Origin: Acholeplasmatales bacterium
Lineage (GTDB): Bacteria > Bacillota_I > Bacilli_A > Izemoplasmatales > Hujiaoplasmataceae
Reading direction: 5' to 3'
Length of the DNA stretch: 42,058 nucleotides
Assembly (NCBI GenBank): GCA_003477305.1
Contig: DMTN01000025.1
Coordinates: forward strand, 10,619-52,676
Position 1 is the stretch's first letter. Every line of letters starts with the position of its first letter. The notes beneath the pieces are model-generated. The model was not told the origin of the DNA. It did not search any database and worked only from the letters and a program-made list of their open reading frames with translations. A program made the translations under genes and the position numbers. Positions 8,219 to 16,400 of this stretch are shown piece after piece.

Positions 8219-10066
8219 TCACTTCACCTCTTCCATGATCGACGCTTCGATGGTATCGTCGATTTGGAGATCGTTGAAGCCTTCGATCATGATGCCGCAG
8301 TCATAGCCGAGCTTGACTTCCTTGACATCGTCCTTGAAGCGCTTGAGCGAGGAAATCTTGCCTTCGTGGATGACCTTCCCATCGCGGACGATCTTGACGA
8401 GCGAGTCGCGCTTGATGGATCCTTCGGAGACCATGCAGCCGGCGATCGTGCCGATTTTGGATATGACGAACGTCTCGCGGACGACGGCTTCGCCGATCAT
8501 CTTCTTGACGAAGACCGGATCGAGCATGCCCTTCATCGCGGCCCGGATGTCGTCCAAGGCTTCGTAGATGATGTCGTAGAGACGGATTTCGACGCCTTTG
8601 CCGACCGCCGTTTCACGGACCGATGCCTGCGGACGGACGTCGAAGCCGATGATGATCGCCTTCGATGCTTCCGCAAGCGAGACGTCGGTCTCGGTGATCG
8701 CGCCGACGCCGGCGCGCACGATGTCGATCGTGACGCCTTCGACCTTGATCTTGTCGATCGAGCCCTTGAACGCCTCGATCGAACCCTGGGTGTCGCCCTT
8801 GATGATGAGGCGGAGTTCCTTTTGGTTGCCTTCGGACTTCTTGAAGAAATCTTCGAGGGTCATGAATTTGTCGACGCCGTGCGATTCCTTGAGTTGGCGT
8901 TCGGCGCGTTTCGTCGCGATGTCCTTCGCCTGTTTCTCATCGGAAAAGACCATGAAGGCGTCGCCGGCCATCGGCACGTCGTTGAGACCGTGGATTTCGA
9001 CGGCGGTGGACGGTTTCGCTTCGGGAACGGAGCGGCCGAGGTCGTCGACCATCGCGCGGACCTTGCCGAAGGTGGAGCCGACGACCATCGGGTCGCCGAT
9101 CTTCAGCGTGCCGGCGTTGACGAGCACGGTCGCGACCGGGCCTTTGCCCTTGTCGAGTTTGGCTTCGATGACGGAGCCGGATGCGAGGCGGTTCGGATTG
9201 GCCGTCAATTCAAGCATTTCGGCGACGAGCTGGATCGTGTCGAGCAGTTCGTTGACGCCGGTGCCCTTGAGCGCCGAAATCGGACAGAACGGGGTGGATC
9301 CGCCCCAATCGTCGGGCAAGAGGTCGAGGTCGGCCAATTCCTGCTTGACGCGGTCCGGATTGGCCTGCGGCTTGTCCATCTTGTTGACGGCGACGATGAT
9401 CGCGCACTTCGCCGCACGGGCGTGGTCGAGCGCTTCCTTCGTCTGCGGCATGACGCCGTCGTCGGCGGCGACGACGAGCACGACGATATCCGTGACCTTC
9501 GCGCCGCGGGCGCGCATTTCGGTGAATGCCGCGTGGCCTGGGGTGTCGATGAAGGTGATCGGATGACCGTTGCGGGTCACCGTATAGGCGCCGATGTGCT
9601 GGGTGATGCCGCCGGCTTCCGACATGACGACACGGCTGTGGCGGATCGTGTCGAGCAGGGTCGTCTTGCCATGGTCGACGTGGCCCATGATCGTGACCAC
9701 CGGGGGACGGGGCTTGAGCAGGGCGGGATCGTCGACGATGTTGATTTCCTCGAACTTGGTCATGTCGGTCTTGACTTCATCCTTGAACTCAAGACCGTAT
9801 TCCATCGTCACGAGTTCGGCGGTGTCGCGGTCGAGCTTCTGGGTCTGGGACGCCATGATGCGCATGAACATCATCTTCTTGATGATTTCGTTGACCGGCC
9901 GGCCCATTTCGGTCGCCAGGTCGAGGACGGTCATGCCCTCTTTGTAATAGATTGTGTTGGCGAGGATTTCCTGCTTGACCGGAACGTTGGATTTGCGGAC
10001 TTCAAATACCTTTTTCTTGACGGGTTGCGGTTTTTTCTTGGGGTAATAGCGTTTTGGGGCTGGCAT
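8219..10066 (-). CDS. infB: Translation initiation factor IF-2
   Basis: GTPase that delivers formyl-Met-tRNA to the ribosome. The 615 residues are short for the family because the N-terminal extension is reduced to about 110 residues: a basic stretch, then one IF2-N domain (GMTVLDLATEMGRPVNEIIKKM). GTPase motifs follow: G1 GHVDHGKT (128-135), G3 DTPGH, G4 NKMD, then the beta-barrel and C-terminal domains. The short form is typical of Mollicutes and related reduced Firmicutes. The ATG has GAGGTGG 4 nt upstream. It lies 13 nt after ylxQ and 1 nt before rbfA. Confidence 0.97.
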   Translation of the reverse strand: MPAPKRYYPKKKPQPVKKKVFEVRKSNVPVKQEILANTIYYKEGMTVLDLATEMGRPVNEIIKKMMFMRIMASQTQKLDRDTAELVTMEYGLEFKDEVKTDMTKFEEINIVDDPALLKPRPPVVTIMGHVDHGKTTLLDTIRHSRVVMSEAGGITQHIGAYTVTRNGHPITFIDTPGHAAFTEMRARGAKVTDIVVLVVAADDGVMPQTKEALDHARAAKCAIIVAVNKMDKPQANPDRVKQELADLDLLPDDWGGSTPFCPISALKGTGVNELLDTIQLVAEMLELTANPNRLASGSVIEAKLDKGKGPVATVLVNAGTLKIGDPMVVGSTFGKVRAMVDDLGRSVPEAKPSTAVEIHGLNDVPMAGDAFMVFSDEKQAKDIATKRAERQLKESHGVDKFMTLEDFFKKSEGNQKELRLIIKGDTQGSIEAFKGSIDKIKVEGVTIDIVRAGVGAITETDVSLAEASKAIIIGFDVRPQASVRETAVGKGVEIRLYDIIYEALDDIRAAMKGMLDPVFVKKMIGEAVVRETFVISKIGTIAGCMVSEGSIKRDSLVKIVRDGKVIHEGKISSLKRFKDDVKEVKLGYDCGIMIEGFNDLQIDDTIEASIMEEVK

Positions 10067-10079
10067 GGTTCCACCTCTT

Positions 10080-10397
10080 TCAGGGTTGTTCCGGCGCGTC
10101 GAGCGCCGTTTGGATCAGGACCGCGAACCCGCGGTCGGTGACGGCGGCGACCTTCAAAACCTTCCGGCCGGTCGCAGACGCCATCTCTGCGCCGGAGAGC
10201 GCGGTGAGGAGTGCGACGTGATGGGAACTGGTCTTGTCGGTCATCCGTTTCGTCGTGTTGGGGCCGGCGTCGCCGGCGAGGAAAACGAGGACAACTGCGT
10301 CTTTTTTGAGGGCGTCGAGGACTTGGTCCTCGCCAAGCAGCAGTTTTCCCGCGCGTCGGGCGAGCCCGAGCGCGCCAAGCAGTTTCGCCCGGTTCAT
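10080..10397 (-). CDS. ylxQ: L7Ae-family K-turn-binding protein, YlxQ type
   Basis: A 105-residue homologue of the L7Ae/L30e RNA-binding family found between rnpM and infB in Firmicutes. Visible family features are ALGLARRAGKLLLGEDQVLDAL at the start and VLVFLAGDAGPNTTKRM. Its start codon overlaps the stop of rnpM by 4 nt (ATGA), indicating coupled translation. The family binds kink-turn RNA in B. subtilis; the cellular role is unsettled. The assignment rests on both sequence and operon position. Confidence 0.88.
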   Translation of the reverse strand: MNRAKLLGALGLARRAGKLLLGEDQVLDALKKDAVVLVFLAGDAGPNTTKRMTDKTSSHHVALLTALSGAEMASATGRKVLKVAAVTDRGFAVLIQTALDAPEQP

Positions 10398-10660
10398 GCG
10401 GCCGCCTGCTTCAGGAGGTCGTCGTAGACGGTGTCGGGGATCGGCGTTTCCAGATGGCGTTCAAGGACTTTCGTTTTCTTCGCCTGCAGGATCACGGAAG
10501 CGTCTTTTTTAAGATACGCGCCGCGGCCGTTGGCTTTGCCCGTCGGATCGACGGAAACGACGCCCTCGGGGCTGCGGACGACGCGGATCAGCTGTTTTTT
10601 TTCAAACCGCTCGTTGGTGACGACGCATTTGCGAAGCGGAATCTTCTTGATTTTGTTCAT
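10394..10660 (-). CDS. rnpM: RNase P modulator RnpM (YlxR family)
   Basis: An 88-residue RNA-binding protein of the YlxR family, recently shown in B. subtilis to bind and modulate RNase P RNA. The signature is intact: KIPLRKCVVTNE near the start, RVVRSPEG, then DPTGKANGRGAYL. It lies between nusA (26 nt gap, ribosome site GGAGGTG) and ylxQ (4 nt overlap), the canonical position. The functional name is carried over from the family. Confidence 0.92.
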   Translation of the reverse strand: MNKIKKIPLRKCVVTNERFEKKQLIRVVRSPEGVVSVDPTGKANGRGAYLKKDASVILQAKKTKVLERHLETPIPDTVYDDLLKQAAA

Positions 10661-10686
10661 CGGCGCACCTCCGGTTCGTGACGATG

Positions 10687-11757
10687 TTATTCAGCTTGCT
10701 TGAGGCCCTGGATCTGGGCGTCGGTGGCCGACTTGATGTCGATCTTCCAACCGCTCGACTGGACCGCGAGGCGGGCATTTTGGCCCTTCTTGCCGATGGC
10801 GAGCGAAAGCATGTCGTCGGGGACGACGGCGATCGCGGCCTTTTCCTTCAAATCGACGATGACGTCGACGGCCTTGGCCGGGGAAATCGAGTTGGCGACG
10901 AGGATCCGCGGATCTTCGTTCCAGGCGTAAACGTCGATCTTCTCGCCGTCGAGGGCGTCGATGACGCTCTTGATGCGGGCGCCGCCGCGGCCGAGGCACG
11001 CGCCGACCGGGTCGACCTTCGGGTTGTTGGACATGACGCAGACCTTGCAGCGGTCGCCGGGATCGCGGGCGAGGCCGACGATCTCGACCGTGCCTTCCTG
11101 CAATTCGGGGATGGCGTTCTCCATCAGGCGCTTGACGAGGTTCCGGTCGGTGCGGGATACGTACACCTTGGGTCCCTTGGTCGTCTGTTCGACCTTGGTG
11201 ATGTAGACGCGGACCTGCGAACCGAGGGTGAGGTCGCTCTGCGGGAAATCCTTGCTGGGAATCGAGGTCTCGGTGTCGTGGCCGACGTTCAGGGTAATGA
11301 AGTCCTCGGTGATCGCAACCACGTCGGCGATGACCATTTCGCCGGTTTTGTCGACGAAGATGTCATAGGCGTGCTCGCGTTCGAGCTGCTTCAGGCCCTG
11401 GGTGAGGATCTGCTTGGCGGAGGAGGCGGCGATGCGGCCGAAATCCTTCGGCGTCACACGGGTTTCGATGACGTCGCCGATCTTGGCGTTCTTCTTGAGA
11501 AGATAGGCCTCTTCGAGCGTGATCTGGGTGCCCTTTTCGGCTTCCGGATCGATGGTTTCGACGACGGTCGACGCAGTGACGATCTGGATCTCGTATTTTT
11601 CCTCGTTATAGACGACTTGGGCATTCTGGTTGCCGTCGTAGTCCTTCTTGTAGGCGTTGACGAGTCCCTTCGCGAAAATGTCGAGGATCTTCGCGCGGTC
11701 GAGGCCGCGTTCCGCGGCGATTTGGTCCAGTGCTTTGAAAAACTCTTTGCTGATCAT
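10687..11757 (-). CDS. nusA: Transcription termination/antitermination factor NusA
   Basis: RNA-polymerase-associated factor affecting pausing, termination and antitermination. At 356 residues it is the short Firmicutes form: an N-terminal RNAP-binding domain (MISKEFFKALDQIAAERGLD), an S1 domain (about 130-200), and two KH domains containing GRGGARIKSV and the later IGKKGQNARLA motif. The acidic C-terminal repeats of proteobacterial NusA are absent. The ATG at 11757 has AGGAGA upstream. It is 11 nt after rimP in the same operon. Confidence 0.97.
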   Translation of the reverse strand: MISKEFFKALDQIAAERGLDRAKILDIFAKGLVNAYKKDYDGNQNAQVVYNEEKYEIQIVTASTVVETIDPEAEKGTQITLEEAYLLKKNAKIGDVIETRVTPKDFGRIAASSAKQILTQGLKQLEREHAYDIFVDKTGEMVIADVVAITEDFITLNVGHDTETSIPSKDFPQSDLTLGSQVRVYITKVEQTTKGPKVYVSRTDRNLVKRLMENAIPELQEGTVEIVGLARDPGDRCKVCVMSNNPKVDPVGACLGRGGARIKSVIDALDGEKIDVYAWNEDPRILVANSISPAKAVDVIVDLKEKAAIAVVPDDMLSLAIGKKGQNARLAVQSSGWKIDIKSATDAQIQGLKQAE

Positions 11758-11768
11758 GGTCTTCTCTC

Positions 11769-12203
11769 CTAGAATTTGATCGCGTGACGTATGAGGGTGA
11801 CGGTATCCATCGGAATGACCGTCGGCTTGCTTCCGACTTTGAGGGTGAGGCTTTCGGCCGTGGCCGCTTCGAGGACGCCTTCGGTCTTGATTCCGTCGTG
11901 AACGACGTGGACGAACCGGCCGATCGAGGCGACGATTTCGGTGAGGTTGCGGAGCTTGCGTTCCGCACCGGGGGAGGTGACTTCGAGGCTGTAGTCCTCG
12001 GTGATCGGTTGGAGCTGGTCGAGAAGCGGATTCAGGACGTCCGAGACGGCGACGCAGTCGTCGATGTCGATGCCTTCCGGCTTGTCGATCGTGACGCGCA
12101 GGATCAGGGTTTTGCGTTCCTTCGCGAGTTCGATGTCGTAGAGTTCATAGCCCAGTTGCTGCACGGCGGGGGCGAGTGCCGTCTTGAGTGCGTTCAGATC
12201 CAT
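11769..12203 (-). CDS. rimP: Ribosome maturation factor RimP
   Basis: A 144-residue protein needed for 30S maturation and first gene of the nusA-infB operon. The family pattern is clear: GYELYDIELAKERKTLILRVTIDKPEGIDIDDC, followed by the LEVTSPGAERKL signature and a C-terminal SH3-like domain. ATG 12203 has GGAGG 5 nt upstream. A promoter and a strong hairpin lie in the short leader. Confidence 0.95.
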   Translation of the reverse strand: MDLNALKTALAPAVQQLGYELYDIELAKERKTLILRVTIDKPEGIDIDDCVAVSDVLNPLLDQLQPITEDYSLEVTSPGAERKLRNLTEIVASIGRFVHVVHDGIKTEGVLEAATAESLTLKVGSKPTVIPMDTVTLIRHAIKF

Positions 12204-12229
12204 GGGGACCTCCGGTTTAACTAATGAAA

Positions 12230-12254
12230 GGAGAGAGGGAACGACCCTCTCTCC
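12230..12254 (-). promoter_or_regulatory. Perfect 10-bp hairpin in the rimP-operon leader
   Basis: GGAGAGAGGG pairs with CCCTCTCTCC across a 5-nt loop. It begins about 9 nt after the predicted transcript start and ends 26 nt before the rimP start codon. A short pyrimidine run (CCTTTCATT) follows, which is poor as a terminator. It could be an attenuator, a 5' stabiliser or a protein-binding site. Confidence 0.6.
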
Positions 12255-12269
12255 ATCTTATGCATGTAT

Positions 12270-12298
12270 AATATAGCACGAAACGGAGTGAAAGGCAA
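12270..12298 (-). promoter_or_regulatory. Promoter of the rimP-nusA-rnpM-ylxQ-infB-rbfA operon
   Basis: Minus strand: TTGCCT (12293-12298), a 17 nt spacer, TATATT (12270-12275). Good sigma-A match, with the start point predicted near 12263. Confidence 0.65.
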
Positions 12299-12315
12299 GA
12301 AAAAATGACCTTATT

Positions 12316-12621
12316 TCAGAGGGTTTTCTCAGGGTGTTGCGTTTTGACGTTGATGACGACGTCCTGGGATGCGGGATGCTTTTTGAACCACTCGATCGCG
12401 TAGGGGCATTTCGCGACGATCAGGATGCCGCGCTCCCGTACGTAGGCGCAGATGCGTTCCATCATCTGCGATGCGACGCCTTGCCCGCGCAAGGATTCGT
12501 CGACGAAGACATGGTCGACGTTGACCCGCCGTTCATCCCGGGCGGGGAACGTCAGTTCCGCGAGCAGTTTGCCGTCCGCGGCTTCGGCAAAGAGCCGGTT
12601 GTTTTCAATCTTGAATTCCAT
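12316..12621 (-). CDS. Small GNAT-fold acetyltransferase, YjdJ/COG2388 type
   Basis: A 101-residue protein of the short GNAT family (N-acetyltransferase-like, COG2388). It begins with a short strand pair (KIENNRLFAE, LLAELTFPA), then carries the acetyl-CoA-binding loop DESLRGQGVASQMM and ends with CPYAIEWFKKHP, the usual tail of this family. The substrate is unknown for the whole family. It starts 9 nt after the RNA methyltransferase gene, with AGGAGG overlapping that gene's stop, so the two are cotranscribed. No clear terminator separates it from the rimP promoter. Confidence 0.82.
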   Translation of the reverse strand: MEFKIENNRLFAEAADGKLLAELTFPARDERRVNVDHVFVDESLRGQGVASQMMERICAYVRERGILIVAKCPYAIEWFKKHPASQDVVINVKTQHPEKTL

Positions 12622-12630
12622 CGTATCCTC

Positions 12631-13350
12631 CTATGGATTCGCGCGCAGGCGATGCATGACGATCGCGCCCGCGACGGCGACGTTGAGACTCTCGACGGCG
12701 ACGGTCTCGATCCGGATGTTCTGTTTCGTCATCCCGAGCAGGTTGGCATGAATCCCGGCGCCCTCGTTTCCGAGCAGGACGGCGATCCGTCCCGGATGCG
12801 GTCGGAACGCATCGAGCGGAATGCCGTCGTGGGGATCGGTCCCGTAGACCGCCACATCGGCGTTTTGCGCAAGGAAAGCGGGAATCGGGGACTCCGACAG
12901 ATGGAGGCGGAAGATCGCGCCCTGGGTCGCGCGGAGGGTCTTCTGATTGAACGGGTCGACGCATTCGTCGCAGACGACTGTGTCGAAGCCGAACGCGAGC
13001 GCGCTTCGAAGAAGCGTTCCCATGTTGCCGGGGTCCTGGATGTGATCGAGCAAGAGGATCCGGTCGCCCGCCGGACGCGCGGGGGGACGTCGCACGACGG
13101 CGAGGACGCCCTGCGGCGTGAAGGTCGCGGCGATTTTATTCATCACGGTGTCGCTCACGAGGATCGTTTCGACGTCCGGATATCCGGGGTCAACGACGGC
13201 GAACACCGTCACGCACAAACCGGCGTCGACCGCTTCTTTCACGAGATGCGGTCCTTCGACGACGAAGAGACCCGACGCGTCGCGGTCTTTTTTCCGATCG
13301 AGCTTCAACAGATCGGCGATCTTCTGATTTTGCAGCGACGTGATCGGCAA
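12631..13350 (-). CDS. SpoU/TrmH-family RNA 2'-O-methyltransferase
   Basis: S-adenosylmethionine-dependent 2'-O-methyltransferase with a trefoil knot. An N-terminal substrate-binding domain (FVVEGPHLVKEA) precedes the SPOUT domain, whose three motifs are all present: LDHIQDPGNMGTLLRSA, LLGNEGAGIH and ESLNVAVAGAIVMH. This is the RlmB/TsnR-like group; the exact rRNA target cannot be read from sequence. Two starts are possible. GTG at 13359 would be almost leaderless from the promoter, while TTG at 13350 has GGGTGAG 4 nt upstream and gives the usual LPITSLQN opening, so I prefer TTG. It is the first gene of an operon with the small GNAT protein. Confidence 0.92.
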   Translation of the reverse strand: MPITSLQNQKIADLLKLDRKKDRDASGLFVVEGPHLVKEAVDAGLCVTVFAVVDPGYPDVETILVSDTVMNKIAATFTPQGVLAVVRRPPARPAGDRILLLDHIQDPGNMGTLLRSALAFGFDTVVCDECVDPFNQKTLRATQGAIFRLHLSESPIPAFLAQNADVAVYGTDPHDGIPLDAFRPHPGRIAVLLGNEGAGIHANLLGMTKQNIRIETVAVESLNVAVAGAIVMHRLRANP

Positions 13351-13368
13351 GTTTCTCACCCGCTTTTT

Positions 13369-13377
13369 ATTATATCA
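13369..13377 (-). promoter_or_regulatory. Extended -10 promoter of the methyltransferase-GNAT operon
   Basis: Minus strand reads TGATATAAT: a perfect -10 with the TGN extension and no clear -35. The predicted start is near 13362, only 12 nt before the TTG start codon. Confidence 0.6.
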
Positions 13378-13388
13378 CAATCCGTACC

Positions 13389-13424
13389 GAAAAAGAAAGG
13401 AGCCGGCAAGTTGCGCCGGCTCCT
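13389..13424 (-). terminator. Intrinsic terminator of the giant lipoprotein gene
   Basis: A 10-bp GC-rich stem (AGGAGCCGGC/GCCGGCTCCT) with a seven-base loop, followed on the minus strand by TTCTTTTTC, just upstream of the methyltransferase promoter. Confidence 0.88.
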
Positions 13425-13441
13425 GGAAAGGATGCGGTGAA

Positions 13442-16400
13442 TCAGACGATGGGTTCGTATTCCGGACCTTCCTGGAAGTACGGCATCAGTTCTTCGACGA
13501 GCAGATGGAACTCGTTGACTTCGAGGCGCTCCGCTTCCGTGAGAAGGTACGGGTCGTAGGCGTCGATGACGTCGGCCTGGAGGAGGATCTCGTCGATCAG
13601 CGTCTGAATCAGGAGGATGCGGGCTTCGATGTCGAGTGCTCCGTCGTAATGAAGATGATAGCTGCCATCGAAGTAACCGTAGACGGCCATCTCGACGAGG
13701 AAGTCGACATCGAGGAATCCGTCGCCGGCGACGGCGAGCATGACGTCGGCGATCGCCACGGCACGGATCATATTGTCAAGATCCGGATCGATACCGTCAA
13801 GGGCGTCGATCGTCGCGATCGCGTCCATGATCGTCTGGATTTCATCGGCGGTGAGGTTGGCAAGGAATACCGAAAGCATGTCGGGGGCGTAGAGGAGGCC
13901 GTCGATGTAATACTCGAAGACGTCTTCGATTTCCGCCATCAGGGCGATTTGTTCATCCATCGTGTAGAGTCCCGACGTTTCGAGGTGGAGTGCGGTGACG
14001 GCGTACAGGAAGTCGGCCAGGTTCGAGGCTTCGATCGGATCGATCGAGTCGCCGAGGATGCCGATGAACGCGGCGACGGTCTGGGCGTAGCCGGCGAGTC
14101 CGGCCGGGGTGAGGTCGAGGAGCCCGTTGATGGAATCCTGGCTCGTGGCCAACTGATGCTCGAAGGATCCGAGCTGCACCAGGCGGTCGCGGTAGCTCCA
14201 GACGAGATCGTCGACGTAATAGTACTCCCACGCGCTTTCGCCCGCGGCGTCGACCATCATCTGCCAATAGGCGACGTCCTGTTCGGCCCATGCGACTGCG
14301 AAGAGGATGTTTTGATACTGGTAGGAACAGTAGTCGTCGATGTTCGTCATGTACGACTGGTCGGCTGGGGATGCCGACCCGGAGTAATAGTTCCAGAACT
14401 CATTCTGCGCCTGCGTCTGCTGGTTCTGATCGAGCGAGTAGTAGATGGCGAACAGGTCGAGGACCGGCGCATACAGCGCGAAGTCGGCCGGATTGTTGAT
14501 TTGCAGAAGATCCAAGTTCGCATGGTACTGTTGACTGTTCCAGCCGGCCAGCGAGACGTCCGTGTAGCCGTACAGACCGGATGCATAACTGTTGAAGTAG
14601 ATGGAGTTCTGAAGCGGCTCCAAAAGCGCATATTGGAAATACTCGTAGTTCCAACTTGGACTCTCCTGCGCCTGGCTTATGGCAAAGTAGTAGGCGAGGT
14701 AGGCATCCGTTTCGTTCTTGCTCCAGTTCCAGTACGCTTCGGCTTTGGCACGCGCATCGACATCGGAAATCATCGCGATGTCGTCATTCGCAAAGAAGAG
14801 GATGTTGGCAAGTTCCAGCTCCGAGAGGCTCAGTTCGTCGATCGCCCACTGCAACTGGTCGTCGTAGCTCTCGCCGTTGGAGCGATGTCCATAATACGCG
14901 ATTTGGGCGGGGATGACGAACAGATAGTAGTCGGCCCGGTAGAGTTCGTACGCGGCAAGAAGCGATCGGTTGAACTCCGCGTCTTCCAACGTCATCCAGG
15001 ACAACTGGTATTCGACCTCATCGCGATACCAAACGCCGCCGTCCGGATTTTCGTTCTCGAGTTCTTCGCGAAGAGCGTTGTCGGTCTGGCTTTCAAGATA
15101 GAAATACGTATCGGGATTGAAACGCGGGTCCTCCCAGGCGGCTTCGATCAGGGCATGGTATTCCGCCCACAGCTGCGCGTCATCGACGTTGACGTCCCAC
15201 CATGCCTGCGCATACTCGGCCGAGGTCGGGTCGTCGAGCAACGCGATGGCGTTCTCGGCTTCCGTGAAGCAGTCGTTCAGCTCCCACTGAAGGGATTCGA
15301 TCCGCCATTGCATTTCGTTGATCTGGTCCTGCAAATGCTGATACATGAAGAAGGACGAGACCAAATCGATCAGTTCCGGGGTGATGTTGGAGGTGATGTT
15401 GTCGACTTCGCCGACGACGGCGGCCGTGATCGAGTTCCACAGCCCGTCGTTGATCGGATCCGCGAAGAAGTCGATGAAGTCGGAATAGTCGACGCCGCCA
15501 TAGGAATCATACAGCGCCTGATAATAGGCGACCGCATCGGTGGCCGATTGCAGCAAGTCGAGGGGGTTGGTGTAGAGCGCGATCAAGTCGCTGATGGCCC
15601 AGTAGTGGTCGACGTCGGTGCCCTCTACGAGATAGAAGAGATCGATCGCGAAATCGTCGCTGGCGATCGAATAGGCGTTGACATTGATCGTGTAGTACGT
15701 TTCGTAGACCGCAAGCACCGGTCCGTACAAGGCTTGTTCTTCGGCGCTGAGCGCGGCGAAGTTGTCGTTAAACTGGCTGCGGTAGGAAAGCGACGTCGGA
15801 AGATCGTAGGCTTCGTTGCTGACGAAGAAGATGGAAGTTCCCAAATAGTACTCGAGATCGTCGTAGACGTAGTAATCCCATTGATCATTCGCAAGACCCG
15901 CTTCGAACGCCGCCTGATAGATGTAATAGGCGTCATATTTCGATCGGGACGCATCCCAGAATGCCTGGGCAAGGGCGCGTGCGTCCGGATCCAGCATGGC
16001 CGCGATGTGCATGTCAATCAGCGCTGTCATATCGGCGAGCGCCTGGATCGCATCGACGAGATCCCGCTCGGCTTCCGCGAGGTCGACCGCGTACGGATTT
16101 TCGCCGTAGTAATACTGTTCGATGAATTGCATGTAGGTCAGGGCCGCGAGCGGCATGTTGCCGAGGTAGGTTGCGATTTCTTCATCCGTGAAGCCGATCG
16201 ACGCAAGCATGTCGATGGCGCCGAGGATCGCTTCCGGATCCTGACTCTCGATCGCGCTCTTGACGAGGTTCATGATCGCGACGAGATTGTAATAGCTTTG
16301 CTCTTCGGAGGATTCGAAGACCTGCGTGACGGTGGTGATGGCGGCTTCGACGACGACTTCGTCGTTCCACTGCTCATTCCATTCGAAGTTCCACAGCAGT

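Noticed and set aside
8102..10141. Plus-strand frame of 679 codons opposite infB and rbfA
   Set aside because: Opposite strand encodes unmistakable IF-2 and RbfA; the translation has no recognisable domain.
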